Positions 11,010 to 27,373 of a stretch of 29,768 nt of DNA are shown piece by piece (position 1 is the stretch's first letter; the number at the start of each line of letters is the position of its first letter). Below the pieces are notes generated by a model. It was not told the origin of the DNA. It worked only from the letters and a program-made list of their open reading frames with translations, and did no database searches. The position numbers and the translations under genes are program-made. Origin of the DNA: Pezizomycotina sp. ARF18 (taxonomy: Eukaryota; Ascomycota); assembly GCA_002224055.1 (NCBI GenBank), contig AZLU01000341.1, forward strand, positions 1 to 29,768. Direction: 5' to 3'.

Positions 11010-11335
11010 CTTTTTACTTTTTTTTTTTCTGCCTTTTGATGCTTCTTTATTTCAGAGTTTAGTATATATCTAAATAAAGATTGGAACGGAACAATAGGTT
11101 GAGGACAGAATAAGCCGTATTACTTTCTTATGTGAGTGACAAGATGATCGTTTTATCTGCTTGGCTGTTGTAGTTGGAGCTTCTATTAAGGAGCCGAAGT
11201 AATTGCGGATATTATCTTCGAATATTGACGGATCCTGTTACGTCTCGATTGAAGCTGAGTATAATTGAATACTATTCAAAGTGCTTCTAGTTAATACTTT
11301 CTCTTGTCTAGGAAGAGGAAAAGAAGCCTTTTGAG

Positions 11336-11357
11336 TATATATATATATATATATATA
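11336..11357 (+). repeat. (TA)n microsatellite
   Basis: Alternating T and A over about 22 bases in the NIP1/YAK1 spacer. Confidence 0.9.
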
Positions 11358-12442
11358 GTAAGATAGGGAATAAAGCAATGAGGATGATAAAGAAATATGG
11401 AGTACCTTAGCAGTAGCTTAAGCTTGAAGCAGATAATTAAGTAAGTCAAGGGGAAGAAGGAGAAAGAAAAAAAAAAAAATTTTTTTTTCAATTTCCTTTC
11501 GTCTTTCTCTTTGTCCTTTTCTTTCTTTTCCTTTTCCGTTGTGTTTTCTGAGTGAGTAATACTTAATGAATAATAATGATAATAATAATCAGTCAGAGCA
11601 GAAAAAAATATATATATAGCATCTTCGTTTTTCCTTTTTTTTTTTTTTTTTTTTTTTCATGTCCTCAAATTAGCAGTCTCAGACAAATCTCTCTCTGTCA
11701 CGTTTTTTTTTTTTCAAACAAAAAAAAAAAAAAAGGCCTACTAACCTACACCAAAAGAAGTAAAGTGTAATAATATTAAAAAAGGGAATTTGGCTAAAAT
11801 GCACACACCTTAATACCCCTATATTTCTGGATGATTGGAACTCTTTTTTATTTCCCCCCCTTTTTTTTTCGTTTTCTATTTTGCTATTCCCACATCTCCT
11901 ATTTCTCTCTTTCTCTCTTTATCTCCACGTAAGGGAGGATGCAAATATAACCCTAGATGGTGATATCGATGATAATAATAGTGATGATGATGATGATGAT
12001 AATGATTATATAATAGTAAATTTAAGGTCAAAATCAAGAGTGCACTTTATTATTCCTACTAAACCACCTAGTATCTACTAAGTATTCGTTACTATTCTTT
12101 GGCGTTTCCTATTGGCTTGTTATTCTGCACTCCCCGCTCTCCTCCGGGAAATGTTATGTACTTAACTTCAGAATATACTCGGAATCATGTAATCGAAGTA
12201 TATACTACTCTTTTTTTTTTTTTTTTTTTTCAAATGGTCCTTACTTACTACTTAATAAGAATACAATAAAAAGAAGTTGTGTTTCTTTCTGGGCAAAATT
12301 AACTTATTTAGCTGATTATTTAGGCGCGTCGTGGAACATCTCAAACGTACTACTTGATCGTTAAAATTTCAGGTCTGCTCTTCTCTCCCCTCTTCTCTCC
12401 CCTCTGTTTTCTATTTACTCTGCAGACGATACTGCCGGAGCC

Positions 12443-12444
<2 letters not shown>

Positions 12445-12476
<32 letters not shown>

Positions 12477-12478
12477 AA
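12445..12478 (+). repeat. T12A22 inverted homopolymer
   Basis: Twelve T are followed directly by twenty-two A, a self-complementary block about 215 bases before the YAK1 start codon. Confidence 0.9.
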
Positions 12479-12693
12479 CCACGCAGCGGTCGCGATACTT
12501 GAACGTACGATACTTGATCAAACCCGTCTGTATAGAAGCGGCGAAACCTTTCGGATTATTGCATTTCCGGCAGGGTTTTCCAAGGATCGCCGTATATCCA
12601 AACCCAGAGCTACGCTCCAGCAAAGTTTCTCTCCCTCCCTTCTCTCCCTCTCCACCTCCTCTTCCTCTCTCTTCTTCTAGCCGCGGATAGAAC

Positions 12694-15488
12694 ATGCAGT
12701 CTGCTTCTGATAACAGCCAGCTGCATCTCCGATGAACGCATCCGCCTCAAATCCCTCCTACAACAAACAACCACAGCTCCTCCATCCATCACCATAACCA
12801 GCAGCACCACCAGCACCAGCACCAGCAGCAGGAACTCCAGCAACAGCCAGGCTTCTCATAATATATCCATATGCAATACTCGCAACCCACTCGCCAGTCC
12901 CCAGCAAGGTACAGCTCTGCATCTCAGACGTACTACTCACAAACAAGGCACTGCCTCCCCGCAATACGGGAATGTACCCCGCATGCCCCCCAACAATCTC
13001 AGCAGGGAGTCGTACAAAATAGGTCTTTGCCCGAGCCCTCCGGCGCTATTATTAATATACACCCTCCCAGTCCCAGCATTGCCGGCACAGCAGCATCCAT
13101 TACCCAAACAGCACTCCCCGCAGGCCGCGGGCTCACCGTTACCTCAGCAAACGCCTCATGACGCTGCACTAAGATACACCTCATCACCTCCAACTTCTGG
13201 TGGATTGTTAAAAGAAAACGCCGAGCCCAAGCTATCTGACCAGCAATCCCTCCAGCCTGACGTCATTCATAATTTCGCGCACTTATAACGTCCAGGACCT
13301 CAATCCGCGGACCAATACCCAACCCGCGTATAGGAGAGCAAACCCTGAAGGTGGATTTATTAGTGTATGCTAAGTGTCCTCCCTCCTCTCCTCGTCTGAG
13401 ATTGTTACCGGTTTCCCTTCGTTCTTGCTTCTCGCCTTTTAAAAAGCGCGCATTACTGAACAAATCATTTGTTAACCCTTGTTTTTGTTTTTCTCTTCCG
13501 CGCTTTTCTCCGTATAGCCACTTCAAGCGCTAACGTGCAACTTGCCGTCAACGTACCGCATTTGCAACCCAAATTTCAAATACGAATCTTCAAGGAACCC
13601 TCGGAGGGTGTTGACGAAGCCAAGCAAAGGAGTAAAAAATGATGGCTACGACAATGAAGAAGTGACTACATCCTCTACGTCAATGATATTTTAGGTTCTG
13701 AGAAGCCGGCCACAATTTAGTTCCTAGCCGTTATTATGTACTTGACAATTTATTATGGATGACAACCCTTGTAGCGCATACTGATTAGTTGTGGCACTAG
13801 GAACCCGATATTTTGATCCTCGATGTCCTGGGTCAAGGAACTTTCGGACAAAGTTGTCAAGTGTCAAATCTCAAAACGCAAGAAGTAGTTGCCGTCAAGG
13901 TTGTCAAAAACAGAACTGCTTATTTAATCAAAGCAGATGGAGGTCTCGGTGCTAGATCTGGTATGTTAGGCCAAATCGGAACAATACACTTTTCCTCAGC
14001 GTATGGCGTATATACAAGGGTTTTCAGCGGCATCGTACTGGTTCGACCTGGAATACTGTGCAACAACGATTTATAACATCAAGCTAAACAGCAAGCTGGA
14101 CAAGAATGACGATCATCATATACTACGACTGAAGGACACGTTCATCCATAGGCAACATCTTGTCTTGTTTTCGGAGCTTCTAAGCGTCAATTTATACGAA
14201 CTCATCAAGCAAAATCAATTCCGGGGTCTCAGTACGACCTTGGTGAGAGTATTTGCACAGCAGCTCTCAATGCACTAACACTCTTGAATAAGCAAAGCTT
14301 ATTCATTGCGACCTCAAGCCTGAGAATATTCTTCTAAAAAAGTAAGTCCCATCCAACTCCCTCCCCCCACCTTTCTCTTCTTCTTTCTTTCTTTCTTCCT
14401 ATTCCCAGCCTTTCGTACAATATGTATCGTGCGTGAGGCACCGATTTGTAATACCCCAAAGATGCATTTTGCAGTTAAATATCCTTGTTATACACTCTAC
14501 TGAGTGGTCACTTGCATCCTACTACTAGTTCCTTTTTTAGACTATCCTGTCTTTATTCGAAGTTTTGTAGCGCTTTAATAAATTTCCCACAAGATACTAA
14601 CCGTGGAAATAAATACTAACCATAAGATTGTAATCATCATAGTCTGGAAAGTCCCATTATCAAAGTCATTGACTTTGGTTCAGCGTGCGTATGAGCGGCA
14701 AACTGTATATCTTATACAATCCCGTTCTATCGATCACCGGAGGTTCTGCTTTGTTGCCGTGCGTCATCCTCTTTAAATTTTTTTTTTTTTTTTTTTTGCT
14801 TCTTACCTAATGTGAAGACGAGCTTCCGATAATAATAAATGCGAAAACAGGTACTCCTCAGCAATTGATATGTGGTCTCTCGGATGCAATCGGTGGAGTT
14901 ATTCTTTAGGCTCCCTCTCTTCCCAGGTAGTTTCCGAATACAACCAAGTGTCGCGCACACGTTGAAATGCTGGTCTCCCTCTACGTGGATGTTGGAAATG
15001 GGAAAGCATCTGGAGAATTTTCGAAAAGGTTCCGATGAGTTCGGCCGGAAAACGTAATCAGCTTAAGAGTATGGAGAAGTACTCGCGAGAACACGGAACG
15101 AAGGAACAACCTAGCAAGAAGTATTTTCAGGCGACAACCCTGCCTGACATCATAAAATCAGTACCAATGCCACGAAGAACATGAAACCGCAGAAGTCGAA
15201 GAGATGGTAAACCAAGCCCCACCCAATTTAAAAGAAAAAATTTATTGGATATATATTCGCTTGTCGTCGTCATCATTTTCCCTTTCTTTTCTTTCTCTCC
15301 CCCTCTTCTCTCAAAAATAAAAAAGAGAGTTAAAATTCCTTAAGGGATGTGACGCTGATAATCTTAGCTGCAAAACAGAAGCATGCTATGTCCCAAATCA
15401 AAGTCACAGCAACAGCAACAGCAACCACAACAGCAGCAGCTTCAAACAGCAGCAGCAGCAGCAGCAACCGCAACAGCAGCAGCAGCCT

Positions 15489-15523
<35 letters not shown>

Positions 15524-16092
15524 AGTGTATCAAAATATACCGATGGGTCGTATCATGGTTCTACAAATCAACAGCAAAGCTCTATGTACATCTAATCCTG
15601 GCGCAACAGCACAAGTGTATCAAAATATACCGATGGGTCGTATCATGGTTCTAATCAACAGCAAAGCTCTATGTACACTAATCCTGGCGCATACAATGTT
15701 GCAATCTCAGGGCTTCAGTCAACACCACGGTGCACCTCCACCTACCCTGGAAACCAGCACCCTACGGCAACACTGGTGGGAACCCAGCTGGTTCACAATC
15801 AAAGGGCAGATGCTGCAGAACCACTTACCCTTCGCACCACCAGCAACAGCAGAGATCTCTACCGGCCGCGACAAACTCGTGCCGGCGCCAACGTGCTTCC
15901 ACTATCGGCCAAAATGACAATGGAGTTCCGCCACAAATATCACGCCACGCATCCTTGTTGAACCCAAATTCCCCAATCAGACAGCAGCCTTCGCCCGCAT
16001 ACTACCCCCCACCTCCAGATATAGACACGGCAGGGAGCGCAACAGGCCAGAAGAAGGAGTCAAATCGGCCAGTCAAATCAAAGGGGAAATAG
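12694..16092 (+). CDS. YAK1: YAK1, DYRK-family protein kinase with Gln-rich flanks
   Basis: Yak1 is a dual-specificity Tyr-regulated kinase that restrains growth and drives stress responses downstream of PKA/TOR signalling. The chosen start is the ATG at 12694 (MQSASDNSQLH), followed by a His/Gln/Ser/Pro-rich region. The pre-kinase DH-box-like segment STYRICNPNFKYESSRNP and NDGYDNEE lies at about 13551-13665. Kinase motifs follow: VLGQGTFGQ (glycine loop, about 13826), VAVKVVKN (catalytic Lys, about 13885), HCDLKPEN (14304-14327), VIDFGSAC (DFG at 14671-14679), SRFYRSPEVLL after the activation-loop Tyr (about 14718-14750), LFLGLPLFPGS (about 14900), PTWMLEMGK (about 14985), and KKYFQATTLPDIIKS (15116-15160). 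The tail is a CAG/CAA-coded low-complexity region ending RPVKSKGK at 16092. Frameshifts occur near 13923, 14161, 14262 and 14686. The last kinase subdomain is not clearly visible near 15215-15380. Confidence 0.92.
13961..14083 (+). other. YAK1 intron
   Basis: The donor GTATGT follows GTG CTA GAT CTG and the acceptor AACATCAAG precedes CTA AAC AGC. Joining gives VLDLLNSKLDKND, which matches the family between helix C and strand 4. Confidence 0.8.
15407..15522 (+). repeat. CAG/CAA trinucleotide repeat encoding Gln in the YAK1 tail
   Basis: Mixed CAG, CAA and CCG/CCT triplets run for about 115 bases. In the intended frame they encode a polyglutamine stretch with Pro interruptions; in shifted frames they read as poly-Ala/Thr or poly-Ser/Asn, which gives spurious open frames. 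Confidence 0.9.
15523..15694 (+). repeat. 90-bp tandem duplication in the YAK1 C-terminal tail
   Basis: The unit starting AAGTGTATCAAAATATACCG at 15523 recurs at 15613. The copies differ by a three-base insertion (near 15563) and a one-base insertion (near 15594) in copy 1. Copy 2 reads GSYHGSNQQQSSMYTNPGAY. Confidence 0.92.
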
Positions 16093-17368
16093 AGATTTCA
16101 TCAGAACGTTAGAAGATCGTACGCTGGAGGACGGTTTGTTCAATAATCACCAACAATGGCAGTGATATTAAGACCTAAAAATCGGTCGCCCTTGCTGCAA
16201 ACATATAGAACAAGAGAGAAAATCAGTTAGAAGCTCCGGACCGTTATACACCTTTAACTTTCCCTCCCTTTCCTCTATTCGTATTCCTTCCTCTCTCTCT
16301 TTCTTTTCTTCTTCTGTTATTAACTTTTCCTTCCCACGTCTTGTACCCGGCTTTTGTATATTCTAGCTCCTTTAACAATTCACGAACCTTTCCGTTTACA
16401 TCATATAGCATCAGCCGTGTTTAATCCGACATGCCTTATTTACTATTTTACCTACACACTCGCAGCTCAACTGATATAATTTTTGACCGATGTCATATGC
16501 CTTTTTGTGCCTATTGGGATGTCTCAATCACACGCACACCATAGTCTCTCTTGTTACTTCCTTGCGATTAAAATATTACAATTCTCTATTATCTTTTCTT
16601 GTCGTGCTTTGGGCCGCTGTGTACCCTTCCTTCAAACCCTGCCTTTCTTTATTTCTTCTTCTTCCCTTAAACCTCCCCCTTCTCCTTCTCCTTTCTTCTT
16701 GTTTGTTTCCTTAACGCTTCCCCGTCCCCCCTTTGCCGTCCGCTTTCAATATCAGTAACGAGAGTTGGGTATTGCTCCTGTGATATTTTGACTCTCCGCG
16801 TTCATATCCCACATCGTTGCTTTCCAAAAATGTAAATAAATTTATCGCCAAGGCGTGGGAAGTGTGGCCCTGAGCCCAGGATTGGTTCGGCAAAGGCTCA
16901 ATTATACCTTTCTCCATCGCAGAGCATGCTACGGTATATTATAAGATCCGAGAAGCTAGGTAACGCAAAACTTCATCTATCTTATAATAGCAATTATTTA
17001 AGTAGATATAGCAAAAGAAGCATATTACGCTTAAGTTTAGCATGGTCTGATGCATGTACTAGAATTCTAATCCCCAAGAAGTAATCGATCTGTCATTTCA
17101 AAAAAAGAAGAAAAAAGAAAGAAAGAAAAACGAAAGAAAAGAAGCAAGAAGCCTTAAGTAACTAAAAGGCCAGTCTTGACCAGAACTCTCTGGATCTCCC
17201 AAAGAATGTTCTAGGAGGAAAGCCTGAGCGAGACCACTAAAAGGCCCGTCCGTATATTCGTGTGTATATTACGCAAGTGTACCTTATTTGATTTTTGAGT
17301 ACTTAGTAAATTATTGAGAACATGTGTGTTACTTATACTTGAACAATTTCCTATTGCCTTTAATCAAG

Positions 17369-17378
17369 TACTTAAGTA
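17369..17378. promoter_or_regulatory. TACTTAAGTA palindrome, copy 1
   Basis: A perfect 10-bp palindrome inside AGTACTTAAGTAG. It recurs at 17766 and 24055, always in intergenic DNA. The function is unknown; a protein-binding site is only one possibility. Confidence 0.4.
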
Positions 17379-17763
17379 GCTCTTAAATTATATAAATATA
17401 TATATATATATATATAGACCTGATATACCTCTAAGTACTAATCTCGAGGCAGACGTTCTTTTTTTTTTTTTTGAAAAAAATATTCGCGCTGTAGCGTCCC
17501 TTTAAGTCAAGGTAAACATACTATCTGTGTGCGTGTTGTTATAAATATGTACAATATATAATATATAATATATATATAAATACCACTGCCCAACCTTTTT
17601 ATGACTCAAATATTTAATTATTATTATTATCCTTTAATATTATCCTTTAAGAATCGCCGCCTCTATTTAGTTACCCTTCATCACGACTTACAAGCAAAAC
17701 CTTTTAAATATTATCAATTCGTATATATATCTACTCAAGTACTTCCTTTTCTAATACTAGATA

Positions 17764-17777
17764 ATTACTTAAGTAAT
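17764..17777. promoter_or_regulatory. ATTACTTAAGTAAT palindrome, copy 2
   Basis: A perfect 14-bp palindrome with the same 10-bp core (17766-17775), about 320 bases before the RAD26 start codon. The function is unknown. Confidence 0.4.
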
Positions 17778-18095
17778 ACCCTTTTCTTTCTCTCCTTTCT
17801 CTCTTCCGTTTTTTTTCTTTCTTCCTTTTTTTTTCTTCTTCCATATTTCTTAGTCCTTATTTCTTGTAAGGCCGCGGCGTTCCTTGCTTGTCTACTTCGA
17901 TTCTTCTTATTTTTTTTTTCTTTCAATTTTTTTTTAACACCTACTTCTTAAGAGATTTCCCCTGCACGTACTTTCCCTGTCTGTTCGCGGAGGTATCTCT
18001 ATTACTTTCAACCTCATACTACAACCAGAATTACCATCGAAAACCATTCGCATCGAAACGAGCACGTTAGAACGAGTAGTATACCAGATGACACT

Positions 18096-23586
<5,491 letters not shown>

Positions 23587-24054
23587 GGGGAGAGAAGGAG
23601 GAGGATGCAATGAAATCGAGGAGCTTGTACACCGGGCGAGGACGGCAACCATGTATAAATGACCATACCCCTTACGAGCATTTAGATTCTGGAAAATGGA
23701 AGAACTTGATGGATGATACCGTTTCAAACAACTCTCACAATACCACTAGTGCTTACTCTATACTATTTCTATTTTACTGGTATTGTATAGACCAAATATT
23801 AGGTTAAAAGTAGACCTAGATGAATGTTTGAACTGTTGTAGCCTTTTCCCCATTTCCTCCTTGGCATCTGCCTCCTTGGCATTTTGCCACTTTGAATGGT
23901 CTTTTTGCCCTATTCCTTGGCTAGCCAGCACTCCTTCTCCTTCGCTCAATTAATCAAGTTCTTTCACTAAGCCTTCCCGCTCTCTCTCACTAGTGTCTTT
24001 CCCACACAGTGACAGCATGAATGTCATATATGTTAATGGTATATATGTAAGGTA

Positions 24055-24064
24055 TACTTAAGTA
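24055..24064. promoter_or_regulatory. TACTTAAGTA palindrome, copy 3
   Basis: The same 10-bp core, inside the perfect 12-bp palindrome ATACTTAAGTAT (24054-24065), about 510 bases before the TFB2 start. The function is unknown. Confidence 0.4.
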
Positions 24065-24225
24065 TTGTAGAATTCTTGTGTCGACGAGCAAGTATCACCA
24101 GATAAACTCTGAAATTGCAATTAAATGTATTTACTTACGTTACTACCGAGATATTGAGCAGAGAGATGAGAAAGTTGTCTCTAGCTAGATTAGTTACACT
24201 GGTCGATGAAGGATAGCAGACGGCA

Positions 24226-24231
24226 CACGTG
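24226..24231. promoter_or_regulatory. CACGTG E-box, distal
   Basis: The palindrome CACGTG lies about 340 bases before the TFB2 ATG. This sequence is bound by basic helix-loop-helix factors such as Cbf1 in fungi; use here is inferred from position only. Confidence 0.4.
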
Positions 24232-24298
24232 ATACACACATGCATATCGTGGTTTTAGTGGCCTCAAGCGCGTCGCCTTGTAGCGCGACATATAACGT

Positions 24299-24306
24299 TC
24301 ACGTGA
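24299..24306. promoter_or_regulatory. TCACGTGA E-box, proximal
   Basis: A perfect 8-bp palindrome around CACGTG, about 260 bases before the TFB2 ATG and 74 bases after the distal box. The flanking T and A match the preferred Cbf1-type context. Confidence 0.45.
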
Positions 24307-24564
24307 CTAATACATATAAAAAAAAGGTTAATGTTTAGTTGAGGACAGTTCTAGAACCTAGCCATAAAAAGCAACAAAGGGCTTTTTGTTATTTTACTAC
24401 ACCATTTTTCTTTGTTCTTAGTTAAGTAACTACAAATACTCCTCCTCCTCCTCCTCAAAATCCTGCGGGCTACGACGCTTTGAACGGAAGGGCAATATCT
24501 CCACCACCAACGGAGAGTCAGAATTCAACAAAACGACGCCTTCAAAGGGAGTGCAACCATCATT

Positions 24565-26897
24565 ATGTCTCAGGCGAATCTCCGTTCTTTTGAACAGCTA
24601 GAGGGCCTGCCCGAAGCTATTTTTAAACGCTTATACAGCAGCCTGCTACGACGCTCGCGATATTCGTCGCATGCTGCCAAACCTAGGTGAAATCGAAACA
24701 GTATCTATATATACTGATACTTCCAACCTGAACACCCCCTTTTCCAATACTGTCATTCCTTCATCGGCTCTATTTTCCCTTCGTCCGTCTGAAAACATAG
24801 TTTGACTAACGTCTTATCACATCTTCACTGCTATTACTATCTTTTAGCAAAAAGTTCGTTATGCAATGCTTTACACCCGAGTCCTATGCCCGTCGAAGAC
24901 CTCGATAACTGGGTACGTCCCGACCACAAGCGGCATGTCTCCTTTGTCCCTATTTCATTCCTCTTCTTAGTCTTTCTGTCTCTTTTTTCTTTCCTACGAC
25001 ACCTTGAACGCGACCATTCTCTTGCAATATATATCTAGGGCGAAAGAAGAAGCAATATCAAAGTTGCTACAGTTGTACATGGTAAATGAAAGAGGCGGGT
25101 GTTTTCTCTCGATCCTACATTTAAGTGGGAATTTAGAAGAGCTCTGACAGGAGGGTAATTTTGCCCCTTGATTGCGTTGTATCTGAGTGGAGGTGCCATT
25201 CGCACAGACGATCCAACCAAAACCGAAGGGAAAGCACAAAACAGGGTACAGATAATGTTGCAACCACAGACACCCTAGGTGGAAAAGGGTCCTATGCTAT
25301 ATTTCGGCTCTAAATTATTTCCACAAATACTGTAGAGAGTGGCTGACATGTGGTGAAGAGGTAATCATGGCTCTTTCGGCATCCCTTGCGATACCGAAGA
25401 CAAAATGCGGTCGACGTAGCATTTCTAGATAGATATGCTACAGAACAATGGAGTCAATACTCCAGTATATGGTTGGAAACACCGTAGGGAGCGAAAATAG
25501 ACCCAGTCAAGGTGTGATCCGGCTTTTATTGCATGGGAGGCTGATGGAAGCAACAACGTAAGGTTAAGTATCGGGAACGTACGTCATCGTCTTGTAGATG
25601 CTGACCGTATGATTAAGGCCGTCCGACGAACCGTCCATCACCAGCTGGGATTTTCCTTCCTTCTGCAAGAAGTGAATTCCCAAGTGTGGACACTCCTTCT
25701 TCACTACCTTGATATGGCAGAGCAAGTAAGTGTCGCAACCAACATTGTCCCCGCGAAGGGCGAGTATAGCCCTTCCCTGGGAGAGAACGAAAAAGAAAAA
25801 TTCCCACGCATTCATCCTCTAACAGAGCCCTCCCGATTCCAAAATCGTTCGATCTTTCTAATGAATATGTAAAGTTGAGGATGGATCCCGTCGATATCTT
25901 ACATTTCTTGTTTATGCTGGGCAGTCTTCAACTCGGCCAAGATTATTCACTAGCAAACCTCTCATTGACACAAAAGGGGATGTTGGAAGACTTGAGGATT
26001 ATGGAATTGTTTATCAGAGGAAGGTATACTATGCTACGTTTGAATCTCATCTTACACTGCGCTCAGTGTTTCCCCTTTCTCTCAATTCATTATCTAGGCC
26101 AGAGAGAAAGATTATGATATGCTAATCATATCATACGTGAAAACTTAGTCGTCATCAAGAAGATTCTATCCTACTCGATTAGCAACATCTTTGACTTCGG
26201 AGATCGGTCTACTTCGCTCTCCTGCTGCAACGTTTCAGAACACTCTTGCAAAGGGAATGATACGGGATTTATTGTTGTTGAAACCAACTACAGGCTTTAT
26301 GCCTACACTAGTTTAGTTAACTCCAACCCATTCCTTCCCCTTCTTACTTTCTTTCTTCATGGAATCTTCTTGATGAAGATTCCGAAACCTGCGGAGTGAC
26401 GGTATTGATCATACCAACTCCCACGCACACGCGCGCGCACATGTTTTCAATTTTTCTCTCTCTGACGTCTATAATCCCTAGATTCACCACTACAGATTGC
26501 CGTCTTAATTTGTTTGCCGTTTGATTTCAAGGTTTCCGAACCTAGTTACCGCCAGAATTACACGGGACAGTATTCGCCAGGCCATATCTAAAGGCATTAC
26601 TGCTGAACAAATCATAGATTATATGACTGCGAATGCACACCCACAGCTCAGAAAGAACAATCCAATTCTGCCACAACCGTGGTGGATCAGATAAGATTAT
26701 GGCAAATTGAAGGGAGCGTATGAAAGCTACGCCTGGCTATCTTTTCAAAGACTTTACTCCTCAGGAATTTCCCTCTGTCTGCAAGTATGCTCGGACTTAG
26801 GCGTCCTGGTATGGAAAAACAGGAAAGGGGACTTATATTCGTTTCGAAGCACGAGCAAATCGCCGATTTTATTAGAAAACGAGCAAGGACAAAATGA
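24565..26897 (+). CDS. TFB2: TFB2, TFIIH subunit p52 (GTF2H4-like), multi-exon, frameshifted
   Basis: Tfb2 (human p52) is a core TFIIH subunit that anchors and stimulates the XPB/Ssl2 helicase in transcription initiation and nucleotide excision repair. The start is ATG 24565 ([20 protein letters not shown]). Then follow [14 protein letters not shown] (frame-shifted, about 24627), AKKFVMQC and [13 protein letters not shown] (about 24845-24925), [11 protein letters not shown] (from about 25050), [16 protein letters not shown] (about 25111-25155), [20 protein letters not shown] (about 25407-25465), [20 protein letters not shown] (about 25651-25712), [20 protein letters not shown] (from about 25881), [20 protein letters not shown] (about 26174-26235), and the C-terminal part with [42 protein letters not shown] and [12 protein letters not shown], with a stop at 26895-26897. 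Frameshifts are present near 25400 and 26680. Several introns are clear in outline, but I did not fix every border. Confidence 0.92.
26422..26443 (+). repeat. 22-nt alternating purine-pyrimidine tract in a TFB2 intron
   Basis: From 26422 to 26443 the bases alternate strictly between C/T and A/G, including a CGCGCGCG core. It lies in the intron between the [11 protein letters not shown] exon and the [12 protein letters not shown] exon. Confidence 0.85.
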
Positions 26898-27373
26898 CTG
26901 TCGCGATTCACCCGTATTATCTCTATATCCGGTTTAAAGGGTATCTTGAGTAGCTATTACTCTACTGGATCTATATATAAGCTCCGCCCCGCTACGCACG
27001 AAGGCATGCGAATAGCGGGAGCGTCCAATGAGACTATATATAGTTGTTACTTTGGTTTTATTTATTTGTTTGCTTACTTATATCAAAATAATGGCAAATA
27101 AATAATTGTAGAGTAATAATTATACAGAATCTTTAGAACATGGCAGCGTACTTCCACTCAATGTCCGCCGGCAACTGGGTATAAAGAGAGCAATGGAGAG
27201 ATGTTGGGAACAGTGTATATCAATGTGGAAGTAGCTGACTTGATCGATCTAATAGATGCCCTCTCTTTCCCCCAAACTCATGTGCATCTTGCGCAACCTT
27301 CGAAATTTTTGTCGTGATACCCAGTAATGATTCTTACCGAATATCTGAATAATATTCAGAGGTTAGGTTACGT
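26898..27373. other. Convergent intergenic region between TFB2 and Aquarius gene
   Basis: Nearly 480 bases with both 3' ends pointing in. It includes a GC-richer patch at about 26985-27030 between two CTATATATA sequences (near 26970 and 27034), and AATAAA-like signals near 27099. No protein segment was recognised. The direct CTATATATA pair flanking a GC-rich core is unexplained. Confidence 0.5.

Larger units (their letters stand above)
11010..12693. other. Divergent promoter region between NIP1 and YAK1
   Basis: The two genes are transcribed away from this 1.7 kb spacer, so both promoters must be here. It holds a (TA)n repeat, poly-T and poly-A runs, a (GAT)n repeat at about 11970-12003, a perfect T12A22 block, a short direct repeat, and a pyrimidine-rich tract at about 12600-12680 that ends in TTCTTCTAG just before the YAK1 ATG. 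That end looks like a splice acceptor, so a 5' leader intron is possible. No conserved protein segment was found. Confidence 0.5.
16093..18095. other. AT-rich intergenic region between YAK1 and RAD26
   Basis: About 2 kb with no recognised protein segment. It holds the YAK1 3' end and the RAD26 promoter. Pyrimidine-rich tracts lie at about 16260-16320 and 16630-16740, a (TA)n repeat near 17396-17416, poly-T runs near 17460 and 17800-17930, and two copies of the palindrome TACTTAAGTA (17369 and 17766) among other AGTACTT/CTTAAG sequences. A more GC-rich patch at about 16840-16930 is unexplained. Confidence 0.5.
23587..24564. other. RAD26-TFB2 intergenic region with probable TFB2 promoter
   Basis: About 980 bases between two genes on the same strand. 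The first 200 bases have coding-like composition and could be RAD26 3' untranslated sequence or, if an intron starts at the GTAAGG near 23583, an extra C-terminal exon. Further right are a third TACTTAAGTA palindrome (24055), two CACGTG boxes and a (CTC)n tract near 24439-24456. No other protein segment was recognised. Confidence 0.5.

Noticed and set aside
11881-12081. 66-residue open frame with a run of Asp
   Set aside because: The Asp run comes from a (GAT)n repeat in the NIP1/YAK1 spacer; there is no conserved segment or splice context.
15330-15533. Poly-Leu open frame on the minus strand
   Set aside because: It is the complement of the CAG/CAA tract in the YAK1 tail.
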